DNA from: JANWLD01 sp035700225
GTDB taxonomy: Bacteria; Patescibacteriota; Saccharimonadia; Saccharimonadales; 2-12-FULL-41-12
Length of the DNA stretch: 17,604 nucleotides
Assembly (NCBI GenBank): GCA_035700225.1
Contig: DASSOT010000072.1
Location: 1 to 17,604 of the forward strand
Direction of reading: 5' to 3'
This document shows, piece by piece, positions 1 through 8,407 of the stretch. The notes under the pieces are model-generated. The model saw only the letters and a program-made list of their open reading frames with translations, was not told the origin of the DNA and did no database searches. Positions within the stretch are counted from its first letter, which is position 1; every line of letters starts with the position of its first letter. The translations under genes were made by a program, and so were the position numbers.

Positions 1-344
1 CCCGGCCTATCATAAAACCGCCAAAGCTTTCTCCTAAAGCGAAAGAAAGCGTTGCTATACAAACGATTTCATCACCGGTAAAAAGAGGCTCGGAAGCGTC
101 TATCAGCATTAAAACCAACCCTAAATCAAAGTGCCAGATAAAGGTCGAATACAAAGACGAAACGGGCAATGACATTGAGTACAGAAGCTCTGCGTTGATT
201 GTGAAAAAAGCCGATGAGTTCGGTATCGTCGAGTGGGACTGGCCAATAAGCAGTTCGGCGCCGGCTGGCAAATGGGAAGTTACGGTAACGTGTTTCTATA
301 ACAAGAAGTCAGCGTTAGTGATAGGGGATATGCTGGTTAAGTAG
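1..344 (+). CDS. Secreted Ig-like domain protein, C-terminal part (5' end outside window)
   Basis: Codons read without a stop from position 3 to the TAG at 342-344, giving 113 residues of a protein whose start lies before the window. A proline/lysine linker (RPIIKPPKLSPKAKES) is followed by one beta-sandwich domain of about 90 residues with two cysteines, in KCQI and VTCFY, spaced as for a disulfide. The pattern, a Cys-x-Ile-x-Val-x-Tyr strand, then WDWP, then PAGKWEVTVTC, matches a C-terminal Ig-like domain common on secreted proteins of Gram-positive and CPR bacteria, where it caps enzymes or adhesins. The missing N-terminal part decides the function, so none is assigned. It is convergent with the next gene, with only five bases between the two stop codons and no visible terminator. 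Confidence 0.75.
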   Translation, partial: RPIIKPPKLSPKAKESVAIQTISSPVKRGSEASISIKTNPKSKCQIKVEYKDETGNDIEYRSSALIVKKADEFGIVEWDWPISSSAPAGKWEVTVTCFYNKKSALVIGDMLVK

Positions 345-349
345 GCTAT

Positions 350-859
350 CTATGATTTTTCAAGTGATATCCGGGTGAATATCGAGCGCCACTGGTCGTC
401 GCTCAGATCTTTTTCAGATCGTATGAACATTAGCACTCCGCTAGAATTCACTACAGCAGTTTGCCCGGATTTTTGACCGTCAGGCTTGGTCAGGTAAACG
501 GTCCCGAATTGGTTTTGAAATGCGCCGTATCGGTTCAGACTGTCCACTAGTTTCTCATACAGATCCGGTATGTCTATAAAGGATTGGGGAGTGGCTTGCT
601 GGCTGATGGTAAGCTTGCCAAAACCTGCTCCCGAAACAACATAGGAAAATGTCTTTTGGGGTGCATCATATTTATAGGTCTTATCTTCGACTTTAAGCGA
701 GCTGTCCTTAACGATATAAGGCTGAAAGGTCAGTTGTTTATGAATGTTGCCGGGTATAGGAGATCGTGGCTTGAGAGCCATATAGATTCCCAGGCCAAGA
801 CCAACCGCAAGAAAGATGATAAAAATTAAACCTACGGCAAATTTTCGGTTTCTGACCAT
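350..859 (-). CDS. Small single-pass membrane protein, function unknown
   Basis: A 169-residue protein with a short basic N-terminus, one hydrophobic helix at about residues 8-28, and an extracellular part of about 140 residues. The helix has no clear signal-peptidase site, so it probably acts as an anchor. The outer part mixes predicted strands with a helix (LYEKLVDSLNRYG) and ends in SDDQWRSIFTRISLEKS; it has no cysteines and no catalytic motif I recognise. The ATG lies four bases after the stop of the 1369-residue gene, so the two are probably co-transcribed and translationally coupled. It may be an accessory or anchoring partner of that protein, which is inference from position alone. Confidence 0.7.
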   Translation of the reverse strand: MVRNRKFAVGLIFIIFLAVGLGLGIYMALKPRSPIPGNIHKQLTFQPYIVKDSSLKVEDKTYKYDAPQKTFSYVVSGAGFGKLTISQQATPQSFIDIPDLYEKLVDSLNRYGAFQNQFGTVYLTKPDGQKSGQTAVVNSSGVLMFIRSEKDLSDDQWRSIFTRISLEKS

Positions 860-863
860 TGGC

Positions 864-3800
864 TTAGCCCGGTCCAGTGATGGTTAGGAACAGCGAGCCG
901 AGACAGTTGCTGGCGGAGCTACAAGTGTTGCTAAATGCATTCTCAGAATTTCCCAGAGTAAAGTTGGTTATGTTGTTGGCAATACTGCCTGTAGTTTGGG
1001 CATAACCGGAAGTAGTGCTTCCGCTTACGAAATCCCCGGCCGTACCGGAGGCGGCTTTTACCTCCGCCGGCCCGGCGATTGCCATTATGACATTCGGGCT
1101 GGTGGATGATGTGCCGCCATCACTGGCCACGATAACCCCTCTGAGCCGCTCACTACCGCTGGAAGAAGGTCGTATATCCGCGCTTCCCGAAACTGCTTCG
1201 GCTAGCATGCCCATCTCGAAAGCGGTCGATGCTGTAGCCACGCTTTTTACTGTGGTTGTAAAAGTCCGGGTGTCGTAAAGTCCGGCTATGCGGTTAGCAG
1301 ACGAGTTAGATCCCAAAACGTCTGCCAGGCAGAGTACCGGTGCAGAAACGCTGAAGGATGGCAGGCTGTCCGTGAAGCTGGTGCCTACACTCAGCGTTGG
1401 TACGCCGTTACTATTAAGACAAATGTGACCCCAGCGGAGGGTCGTGGTATTCATACCGGTTATTGTTAATCCATTCACGGCGGCAACATTGAAACGCTTA
1501 CCGTCCGAATATGCTACGCAGGAACTGATGTTGACTGTCGTATTAGAAGCCCAGGAAACCTTACAGGGTCCGGACACGCCGGCAGTGACTTTGGCGGCCA
1601 GGTCCCATGGATTGGCTGAACCGCTGTCCGGTACGACGCCGAACATCAATAAACCTATGTCCTTTGTGGTTACGACATCGTTCCAGGAACCGTCTTGGCA
1701 GGCACGGATAGATTGGGTCAAGGTGTTGTAATACATAGCACCCTGGTTGGATGTGGTAGTACAGCTGGCGCCAGCGTCATCAACGGTCGACCCATTTCCG
1801 TAACTGTCTAAGTGAAGCAGGTGTTGAGTGCTGTTAGTTGTTCCTGAACCTATCTGTACGTCCTCAGCCATAGTTATACCCCCGCCGTTAGGATTGACGG
1901 TGAAGACGTCGGTTCCTCCGTTCTGTACGGCAAAACGCCCACCATTCGCGCTACAGCTTGTACATTGCAAGTCGAACAGTACGCTTGGATCCGTTGTTGC
2001 TTCTTGAGCATCTATTTCAAAGTTTTTACTGTTCGCCAAGGTTATGAGAGCAGGCGACGAAGAGTTATAAGCATCCTGCAGAGTTACGCTAACACCGGCG
2101 GCACAGTTGCCGAAAGTAAGATCGCCACTTCCTGAAGAGGCCTTCAGACAATCTCCTGAATTTCCCGGGTTCTGCGGCAAGGTCAGAGTCCAGGAGCTGG
2201 CAGGATTGGCACCGGCGGCGGATAAGGACACATAGTTGCTACCGACATTGTTATATAGTCTGATAGAACCCGTAGCAGATGAGGCGTTACCAAGAGCTAG
2301 AGCATTTGCAGATTGTATCTGTAATATCCCAGCCATAGTGGTCGTTACGCCCGTATGGCCGATTTGTATCGAGCCGAGCGAACCGGTTGCCGTACCGACG
2401 TCCAATATCAGATTGCCCGAATTGCTGGTAGCACCGGAAGCATTGCCGGTACGGATAGTAAGGTTACTGGAGTTTGTAGAGCTAGCCGATACATCCTGGG
2501 TCTGGAGCTGGGTCAGAATACCCGTACCGCTTATATTAAAGTTGCCGATCTGCTGGGTACCTGGGCTGGAAGCTTGAAGGTTTATGACGCTACCGGCTCC
2601 CGACCCGTAGCCGGAACATACGCTAGCCGTTGTACATACGTCGTAGACGCCCCCTCCGATAATCGCCTTGAGAGAGTTAGTATCGGAGCGATAGAAAAGC
2701 CCTCCATTCTTATTAGTCAGAGTGGTGGGGTTAGATGTCGCGGAATCAACCACAAGTACAGTAGTGTCGGTATCAGAACCGGTGTCATCACCGACCTTTA
2801 CTATATTATTGCTCGTATCTGCCGTTAGAAGGGTGTTGGCCGCGGAAGAAGACTGGATTTTGAACGCTGAGCTGGAGTTGACACTGTTGGTCAATATCAG
2901 CGGAGCCTGGCTGTTACTGCGCAAAAAGGTAAAATCATCGAAATAATACATACCGGTAGTCGCGGTAGAGCGGACGGCGGCCGAAGGGCGGACATAATAT
3001 TTTCCTGCTGGAACGGTAGCAGTGATGGTTTTTAGAATATATGAGGTGCCGGGTAGGGTGGCATAATCCGTTGAAAATGCGGGGTTAGCTTTATCTTTAT
3101 CATAAAAAGTTAGTTCAATACCGCCGGTACCGTTAGCCGTTGGCGAATTTTTGACCCAGCCCTCAAAATAGACCGTATCACCGGGTTGTACCGCATAGTA
3201 ACCGCCGCCGTAAACATCCAGATTCGCACCACTAGGAGTCACTTGTAACTCATGATTCCCGCTACGTGCATTGGCGCTATCATTAACGCTTACTGATTGC
3301 GAGTTACCAAACCATCCCTGTTCGCCGAATGTAGTATTGCCACCTACTTCGGCTCCTGCCTCAAACCCCGGATTGATCAGCTCATTATTGGGAGAAGTGG
3401 TTCCATTGTTTATGAAATAATCGTTTGCGGTATTAACATTTAAGATATAGTTACCATTGGCATTCTGAAAACGGAAAGCGGATTGTTGATCCACATTGTT
3501 TCGTATGGTAACCGTACCGGTATCTCCGACACCTAAGAGAACCGTTCCTAAACTGGTAGGGTTACTTGCCCTTATGTTAAACAGATCTGAACTTATACTG
3601 GTGTCGGCATCCTGTATATCGATAGTTCCATGAGTAGCATCAAGTTTGATTTCGGGTGTGGTTGAAGGGTTGGCCCCGTTTTGGTAAGTCGCCTGCAACG
3701 TGGTTGCATTGCTGGCTCCAGCCGCTGTCCACGCACTGCCGTTCCAGACCATTGTTGCCGTAGTATCGTGTCGCATGGCTACAGCCACTAATGAAAGCCC

Positions 3801-4973
3801 CGAGTTAGTCTCAAGGGTGAAATCACTCGAAGCATTATCCGCTGTAATGTAGATGATACGTCCTATGGCAGTAGTCACCGTAGGCGCCGGCAAAGTTATC
3901 GTAAGAGGTGTGGTGCTTGCGCTTACGACTACTGAACCGTAATTATCAACACTGGATTGAGTTATCGAACAGTCGGATGAACAGGCAGTTTCAGATACGG
4001 CTGTGAATGCGCTGGCGCCTAAGTTAACCAATCCGCTGACACCAGTGCCGACACCGCTTCCTCCTGTTATGGTTACGTCACCTCCGTTAGCATCGCCTGT
4101 TCCAGCCGCATCTCCGCCCCTTAGGGTTAATTCTCCGCCGCTTGCGGCACTACCGCCCCCGCCTCCGTTTCCAGCGGAAATGGTGAGAGAATTTCCGGCT
4201 GTTCCCGATGCCGCAGAATTGATTGATATCGTATGGTCCGCGTTGGTTCCGAAAGCTATGTCACCAGTGTTATTTATCGTAAAAGACTCTACGCCGGATG
4301 ACTGAAGGTCAATAAGATTTCCACTGCCTGTCTTGTTTATATAAAGACTGCTGTTATTTGACGCGTCCGTCTGTACACCCTGTGCTAGTTGTAGATATTG
4401 TGCGCTGGAAAGCCCTCCCAGGAGCCCCGAATTAATTGCATAGGGCGTAGATGTGAGCCTTTTCATCGGCAACATCTCGCCGTCCGGACTGCAGGAAGAG
4501 AAGGGGGTGCAGGAAGTTCCGGTTCCGCCGATATTCATCGACAGCCAGAGCGTGTCCTGGTTCCAGTCTATGCCGCTGAGAGAAGTTATTGAACCTAGCT
4601 GTACTGATAAAAAGCCGTTCTTTACCTCTACGCCGTTGCCGTCGTCGTTAAGATAATCTTCTGTCCATTTAAGGGTTCCAGAAGGTGACCCTGTCGTATT
4701 TCCGGCGCTTTGACCGTCTCCGTCCTGGTATATCTTGAATTCAATATTGTAATAACCGTCGGGTACGACTGCCCCCTGGGAATTAAGCAGGCGCCCTTGG
4801 AAATTTATCTGTTCATTGATACCGCTAGCCGCCTGGGCGGGGTACGAAGGGAAAGAAATACTTACGAATACACCGATAGATAACAGCAATAGAGACAGCC
4901 ATAGCCTATTATGACCCTTGAACAATACCCCCAAACCAACATTTTTTCTTATGATTATTTTTGTTGACCTCAC
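864..4973 (-). CDS. Giant secreted fibre-like surface protein with a carbohydrate-binding-type domain
   Basis: A 1369-residue protein, secreted through a signal peptide at about residues 24-49 (cleavage likely after PAQA). Residues 50-180 form an N-terminal domain (QINFQGRLL, PDGYYNIEFKIYQDG) seen at the head of many long CPR surface proteins. Then come Gly/Ser/Thr/Asn-rich short beta segments resembling phage tail-fibre shafts. About residues 530-685 look like a CBM4/9-type jelly roll (NPGFE opening, QPGDTVYFEGWVK, YYFDDF ending). The last ~140 residues contain a compact beta-domain (IMAIAGPAEVKA, GDFVSG). Several Cys pairs suggest disulfides. No sortase motif or C-terminal membrane helix is present, so the mode of attachment is unknown. 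The start is GTG, with GAGAGG ten bases upstream; an in-frame stop just upstream rules out an earlier start. The likely role is adhesion to a glycan or host surface, inferred. Confidence 0.85.
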   Translation of the reverse strand: MRSTKIIIRKNVGLGVLFKGHNRLWLSLLLLSIGVFVSISFPSYPAQAASGINEQINFQGRLLNSQGAVVPDGYYNIEFKIYQDGDGQSAGNTTGSPSGTLKWTEDYLNDDGNGVEVKNGFLSVQLGSITSLSGIDWNQDTLWLSMNIGGTGTSCTPFSSCSPDGEMLPMKRLTSTPYAINSGLLGGLSSAQYLQLAQGVQTDASNNSSLYINKTGSGNLIDLQSSGVESFTINNTGDIAFGTNADHTISINSAASGTAGNSLTISAGNGGGGGSAASGGELTLRGGDAAGTGDANGGDVTITGGSGVGTGVSGLVNLGASAFTAVSETACSSDCSITQSSVDNYGSVVVSASTTPLTITLPAPTVTTAIGRIIYITADNASSDFTLETNSGLSLVAVAMRHDTTATMVWNGSAWTAAGASNATTLQATYQNGANPSTTPEIKLDATHGTIDIQDADTSISSDLFNIRASNPTSLGTVLLGVGDTGTVTIRNNVDQQSAFRFQNANGNYILNVNTANDYFINNGTTSPNNELINPGFEAGAEVGGNTTFGEQGWFGNSQSVSVNDSANARSGNHELQVTPSGANLDVYGGGYYAVQPGDTVYFEGWVKNSPTANGTGGIELTFYDKDKANPAFSTDYATLPGTSYILKTITATVPAGKYYVRPSAAVRSTATTGMYYFDDFTFLRSNSQAPLILTNSVNSSSAFKIQSSSAANTLLTADTSNNIVKVGDDTGSDTDTTVLVVDSATSNPTTLTNKNGGLFYRSDTNSLKAIIGGGVYDVCTTASVCSGYGSGAGSVINLQASSPGTQQIGNFNISGTGILTQLQTQDVSASSTNSSNLTIRTGNASGATSNSGNLILDVGTATGSLGSIQIGHTGVTTTMAGILQIQSANALALGNASSATGSIRLYNNVGSNYVSLSAAGANPASSWTLTLPQNPGNSGDCLKASSGSGDLTFGNCAAGVSVTLQDAYNSSSPALITLANSKNFEIDAQEATTDPSVLFDLQCTSCSANGGRFAVQNGGTDVFTVNPNGGGITMAEDVQIGSGTTNSTQHLLHLDSYGNGSTVDDAGASCTTTSNQGAMYYNTLTQSIRACQDGSWNDVVTTKDIGLLMFGVVPDSGSANPWDLAAKVTAGVSGPCKVSWASNTTVNISSCVAYSDGKRFNVAAVNGLTITGMNTTTLRWGHICLNSNGVPTLSVGTSFTDSLPSFSVSAPVLCLADVLGSNSSANRIAGLYDTRTFTTTVKSVATASTAFEMGMLAEAVSGSADIRPSSSGSERLRGVIVASDGGTSSTSPNVIMAIAGPAEVKAASGTAGDFVSGSTTSGYAQTTGSIANNITNFTLGNSENAFSNTCSSASNCLGSLFLTITGPG

Positions 4974-5014
4974 CGGTAGTTACCCTCTCACGTAACGTTC
5001 GCTACCTCCTGTAA

Positions 5015-5043
5015 AGCATAAACGCTGGGAGGATTTTTTACAA
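5015..5043 (-). promoter_or_regulatory. Candidate sigma70-type promoter for the giant surface protein
   Basis: On the minus strand TTGTAA and TATGCT are separated by exactly 17 bases, each matching consensus at 4 of 6 positions. They lie in the 94-base gap before the GTG start at 4973. A strong AGGAGG follows at 5005-5010, but only a three-codon GTG reading frame ending in TAA lies close downstream of it. The real start is served by a second GAGAGG. This would let the giant gene be expressed apart from the gene upstream. Confidence 0.4.
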
Positions 5044-5067
5044 GTATATTAAAGAGTATGAAAAGAC

Positions 5068-6006
5068 TTATTTTGTCGAGTGGTAATGCACCGGAAGTTT
5101 ATCCAGTATTCGTTTTTCACGGCGCTCACCGAGCCAGAAACTGATTATTATTGCCACAGCGCTGGTGTAAAAAGGCCAAAGAACTAATAATTTGTTCACG
5201 GAAGTCTTTGAAATGTTTCCGGCGGCTTTGGCCGCTGTCTGCCCGTTAACGATAGCGGCCACCGTAAGGAACGCCACGCGTGAATGGAAGTCAGTCGCCT
5301 GGATGGTAATTTGGTATGTTCCAGGTTTTTCATAAACATGGCCGGTTTTGAAGGCCAGATTGTTCTTACGTGGAACAATTTTATTGCTCAAATCACCCCA
5401 CTGCACATTAACTGCAAAGGGCGGGGTGCCACCGAGAATATTTATAGGCATATTCAGCTCGTCCCCTGGAAATATACCGCGGTAGATAGCATCAGTGTTC
5501 AATAGCAGTTGTGAGCCGTCAAAATTCAATGGTTGCAAAGCCGCGCCCTGCAAAGCTTTACTGTCATAATAAACGATAATCTTTTGCGAGTCCGGCCCGG
5601 GCTGGTTCAGTACATCGAATATCTTCGCTACAAGCACGTTTTTGCCGGTTAGAATGTCAATCTGCAAGGAATAATGGCCGTTATCATTACAGGGGGTTGA
5701 ACCTGCGAATATATTGTTTTTGAATATCTCTACGATTGTATCCTTTATGCATGTTCCCTCAACCGTTATAGGGGAAGATGTAAAGCGTTGCTGGTTGCGG
5801 GGAGAAGATATGGTTGCGGCTACTTTGGGCGGGTCCTTTGGAAAGGTCCCGCTAAGGCTTACTGAGCCTGCTTGGGGACCCGGAGTGTCAGCGCGTACTG
5901 AACTTATAGTCAGGATAATGCCCACCACGATGATTAACAAAAACAGCATAGGGTAGGATGTATATTCATGCGGGCGAAGCCTTCCGCTATGGCTATGGTG
6001 TAACAT
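5068..6006 (-). CDS. Two-helix membrane protein with Ig-like and PKD-like extracellular domains
   Basis: A 312-residue protein. Residues 20-37 are a hydrophobic segment followed by VRAD, either a late signal peptide or an anchor. Residues 60-150 form an Ig-like (Big-type) domain (ISSPRNQQRF, ITVEGTC, YSLQIDI) with two cysteines. Residues 185-255 form a PKD-like domain (GGTPPFAVNVQWGD, GHVYEKPGTYQITIQATD). Residues 272-292 are a membrane helix followed by the basic tail GERREKR. The C-terminus is therefore in the cytoplasm and both domains are outside. PKD and Big domains usually act as spacers or protein-binding modules on surface proteins, and no enzymatic motif is visible. It lies between the DUF916-like gene and the giant fibre gene, so a role in anchoring or assembling surface fibres is plausible but inferred. 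No Shine-Dalgarno precedes its ATG; the leader is A-rich. Confidence 0.75.
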   Translation of the reverse strand: MLHHSHSGRLRPHEYTSYPMLFLLIIVVGIILTISSVRADTPGPQAGSVSLSGTFPKDPPKVAATISSPRNQQRFTSSPITVEGTCIKDTIVEIFKNNIFAGSTPCNDNGHYSLQIDILTGKNVLVAKIFDVLNQPGPDSQKIIVYYDSKALQGAALQPLNFDGSQLLLNTDAIYRGIFPGDELNMPINILGGTPPFAVNVQWGDLSNKIVPRKNNLAFKTGHVYEKPGTYQITIQATDFHSRVAFLTVAAIVNGQTAAKAAGNISKTSVNKLLVLWPFYTSAVAIIISFWLGERREKRILDKLPVHYHSTK

Positions 6007-6042
6007 TTGTTTTTAGTTTTTATCTAGCTTTTAAGCATATAT

Positions 6043-6051
6043 ATTATAACA
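6043..6051 (-). promoter_or_regulatory. Extended -10 promoter for the Ig/PKD membrane protein gene
   Basis: The minus strand carries TGTTATAAT, a perfect TATAAT with the TG of an extended -10 element. It lies 36 bases before the ATG at 6006, in the 98-base gap after the DUF916-like gene. No good -35 box is present 16-18 bases upstream, which is usual for extended -10 promoters. It implies that the surface block is split into at least two transcription units. Confidence 0.5.
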
Positions 6052-6064
6052 TCTTATCAATCTT

Positions 6065-6094
6065 AAAAGCTACGTCTTCGGACTGTTGTTAGCT
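6065..6094 (-). terminator. Possible weak intrinsic terminator after the DUF916-like gene
   Basis: On the minus strand AGCTA pairs with TAGCT. Between them is a small inner stem, GTC-CGAA-GAC, and four T residues follow. The outer stem has only five pairs with an asymmetric internal loop, so the structure is marginal. Its place right after the stop at 6105 and before a promoter is what makes it worth listing. Confidence 0.25.
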
Positions 6095-6104
6095 ATTGTT
6101 GATT

Positions 6105-7103
6105 TTATTTTTTCTGGGAGCTCTGAGCTTTTTTGATAATTCGCTGGTTATAGCGCTTGATGAGGAACCTGAAGACGAAGAACAGAACTATCAGCGTAAG
6201 TACAATGGCTCCGATAAGCCTATATGGTATGATCCAGAAGGAAATCTGGGTGTTTACCACATCTTTATTCTTACCTGAGCCGTATACAAGCTTAAAATCG
6301 GCCGTATAACGTCCAAAAAGCTTCTTGTTGCCCAGTATTGTCTTGTCCAGTGGTTGAGTGAACTTCCTGGTGCTGGCAGGCAGTATATTGCGAGGCGGCA
6401 GGTTTACGTTCAGTCCTGCTATCGTCTTTCCGAACATGTCTTTGATGGTTATATGGCCCGTAGGCTCTTCGTGGATATTGCCTGAATTGTAAATTTTTTC
6501 GACGAAATCTATCGGCGGAGACTCAAACAGTTTGGCCGTCTTGCCGTTCTGACTGACCGAGAATTCCTGTATCGATAACTTTTCCTTCACGGGACCGTTT
6601 ACCCGCAGAAGGACCAGAGTCCCCAAGCTTGCTGAAAGGGATACGCCGGTGCCTTTTAGCTTAGGCGGTGTTCCTGTAAAACGGATGACACCGTAATGGC
6701 CTCCGGGAGAAGCATCTTTAGGTATATTGATAACTACTTTCACAGTCTGTATATCACCGGGTTTTATAGTGAAAGAAGGCAGGGGATTCACCCAATCCCT
6801 GATGGAATAAGGGTTGTCTTCATTATTATCGATAAGAATCTTTGGTGTGCCGTCTTCTCCGTTTGCTACGAAGTCATTGATTTCCTGACTTACTATCAGA
6901 TCGGTCTTGGCTACATCCCTGAGCTGTATCTTTAATATGATTTGTTCGCCGGGATCACCGGATATATTTTCAAGAGGTGGAGCTATTTCCAGCGCCTGTC
7001 CGCTTCCGGCTCCGCTAGCCGCCAGAACCGTTGAAACCGTAGGACTTATGGCAACAGCCAACAAGGTTAATCCTAGAAGGGTCAGATAAATTGTCTTTTT
7101 CAT
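6105..7103 (-). CDS. DUF916-like (WxLIP-type) membrane-anchored surface protein
   Basis: A 332-residue protein with a signal peptide (residues 1-29, cleavage near VLAAS). Residues ~38-168 form a beta-domain starting LEIAPPLENISGDPGEQI, with FTIKPGDIQTVKVVINIPKDASPGGHYGVIRF, typical of DUF916. Residues ~170-285 form a second beta-domain (VEKIYNSGNIHEEPTGHITIKD) in the place DUF3324 takes in that family. A membrane helix at 293-314 and a very basic cytoplasmic tail (KRYNQRIIKK) complete it. In Firmicutes this layout defines WxL-interacting proteins, which bind peptidoglycan through one domain and WxL surface proteins through the other. It begins five bases after the stop of the secreted beta-protein gene 7109-8341, so the two are co-transcribed. 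Binding to that neighbour and its paralogues is inferred. The class assignment rests on motif pattern, not on an alignment. Confidence 0.75.
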   Translation of the reverse strand: MKKTIYLTLLGLTLLAVAISPTVSTVLAASGAGSGQALEIAPPLENISGDPGEQIILKIQLRDVAKTDLIVSQEINDFVANGEDGTPKILIDNNEDNPYSIRDWVNPLPSFTIKPGDIQTVKVVINIPKDASPGGHYGVIRFTGTPPKLKGTGVSLSASLGTLVLLRVNGPVKEKLSIQEFSVSQNGKTAKLFESPPIDFVEKIYNSGNIHEEPTGHITIKDMFGKTIAGLNVNLPPRNILPASTRKFTQPLDKTILGNKKLFGRYTADFKLVYGSGKNKDVVNTQISFWIIPYRLIGAIVLTLIVLFFVFRFLIKRYNQRIIKKAQSSQKK

Positions 7104-7108
7104 ACCTT

Positions 7109-8341
7109 TTAGAAAGTAGGCGTACAGATATAGGTTAAGGTAGTAGTGTAAGTGCCTGCCGGCTGACTACCGGACACATTTACTATGTATGACGCTGTAT
7201 AGATCTGAGAATCGGTTGGACCGGCCGTACCGCCATTATCGCTGGCGGCAATGGCGTTGGTGCCAGTGTCATCAAAGGCGAAAGAATCGGCGGTATTAAA
7301 GTTAGCTTTAGCGTTAGCTTTGTAGTTCGAGCCGTTGGAAGCGGGTGCGATATTTGAACCTACGTTAGGGGTTGTATTGTCGACCAGGTTTATGCCAAAC
7401 TGTCCGGTTCCTATGCTACTGGTTGTCGCAGTACCTCCTATGGCAGGTATGGTATTGGATCCTGAGGTTAAGGTAGGCCCTTCCACGGTTATGCTGTAGC
7501 CACTACCGGCATTAGTAGAGGCCGCCATTTGAGAAGTAGTCGAAGTGGTCGAGGTCGGATCAAACAGCTGGGGGAAAGTGATGTCTCCGCTAGTAGCGGT
7601 AGAGCAGTCAGGAATACCGCTGGTCGTACTTATGGTTCCACCGGTGCAGAAGATCAAAGACTCGGGCATGGTGCCTGTGAGCTGGATCTGAGTATTTGTC
7701 GCGGCGGCTACCGTGCCCGCATCCGTAGCGCCTGTAGTAGCGTTATTTGAAGTATAGGTAGTTATACGTACATAAAAAGTACAATTGGGGTCTCCTCCGC
7801 AGTTCGTATCATCCGGATTAACTATGTCATCCAGTCGGATGGTTGAAGAATTACCGTCAGTGGTAACTCCGCCGCTACTGCTTAGGTAGGGTTTACCGTT
7901 TGTGGTGGCGGTGATGGTATCAAAACCGGCCGCTACACCGCTGGTAGCACCTAAAGAAGCACCGGTAGTATCCAGCCCGGTCGGAGTCGTACATGTGCCA
8001 CCTATGTCTATGTCCGCGGTTGTACAGTATTCAAAACTGATTGAGTTAACGGTGGAACCGTTAGGCAGGGTGAATGTAAATAGATGATTGGCAGTACCGC
8101 CTGGCGTAGAGCCGCCATCATCGATGCTGTCGCTGTTGACATCGCTAGGTGTGGTGCCGGTTTGCAGGGTTAGGCTCCTTGATGTAATATTTGCCGCAGT
8201 AACAGTTGCTATCAGCAGGGAGGGCAGACTTATGGCTACAAAAAAAGTGAAGACAGTCAGTAGTGCCGCTAATGTGTTTTGTTTTTTTACTTGTCTCTGC
8301 TTTGTGATTAACAGATGCAAACGTTTCCCGCTCACACTCAT
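7109..8341 (-). CDS. Secreted two-domain beta-protein, paralogue of its upstream neighbour (WxL-like surface protein)
   Basis: A 410-residue protein with a long N-terminus and hydrophobic signal segment (about 24-50, ending TVTAA). Residues 52-225 form an N-terminal beta-domain with a Cys pair (FEYC, GGTC). It starts with a DVNSDSIDDGG loop that resembles an Asp-rich calcium loop but is less perfect than in the paralogue. Residues 226-410 form a C-terminal beta-domain: FCTGG...PDC, SGDITFPQLFDPTS, SQMAASTNAGSGYSITVEGP, GTGQFGINLV, ADSFAFDD, and the ending TYTASYIV...TLTYICTPTF. The order and strand rhythm recall the C-terminal WxL domain, but no W-x-L motif is present. The gene lies five bases upstream of the DUF916-like gene. 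A structural surface or adhesin role is inferred. No Shine-Dalgarno precedes the ATG. Confidence 0.75.
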   Translation of the reverse strand: MSVSGKRLHLLITKQRQVKKQNTLAALLTVFTFFVAISLPSLLIATVTAANITSRSLTLQTGTTPSDVNSDSIDDGGSTPGGTANHLFTFTLPNGSTVNSISFEYCTTADIDIGGTCTTPTGLDTTGASLGATSGVAAGFDTITATTNGKPYLSSSGGVTTDGNSSTIRLDDIVNPDDTNCGGDPNCTFYVRITTYTSNNATTGATDAGTVAAATNTQIQLTGTMPESLIFCTGGTISTTSGIPDCSTATSGDITFPQLFDPTSTTSTTSQMAASTNAGSGYSITVEGPTLTSGSNTIPAIGGTATTSSIGTGQFGINLVDNTTPNVGSNIAPASNGSNYKANAKANFNTADSFAFDDTGTNAIAASDNGGTAGPTDSQIYTASYIVNVSGSQPAGTYTTTLTYICTPTF

Positions 8342-8347
8342 GCCAGA

Positions 8348-8377
8348 ATATTAGCACAAGCGCGCTAAAAAAAGCAA
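8348..8377 (-). promoter_or_regulatory. Weak candidate promoter, possibly giving a leaderless mRNA
   Basis: TTGCTT and TAATAT lie 18 bases apart on the minus strand, with only six bases between the -10 box and the ATG at 8341. If used, transcription would begin at or next to the start codon, which fits the absence of a ribosome binding site. Matches to consensus are modest (3/6 and 4/6). Confidence 0.25.
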
Positions 8378-8407
8378 AGAGAAATCCACAGGTATCAGAA
8401 GGATCGG

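Noticed and set aside
1015..4656. Plus-strand open frames opposite the giant surface protein (for example 1015-1278, 2236-2577, 2355-2828, 4003-4305)
   Set aside because: They are antisense to a well-supported 1369-codon gene, overlap each other, have low-complexity Pro/Val/Leu composition from mirrored Gly/Thr/Ser codons, and lack ribosome binding sites.
5005..5037. CCTCC...GGAGG hairpin followed by six T residues as a plus-strand terminator
   Set aside because: No plus-strand gene lies upstream. The same bases form the -10 region and an AGGAGG on the minus strand, which explains them better.
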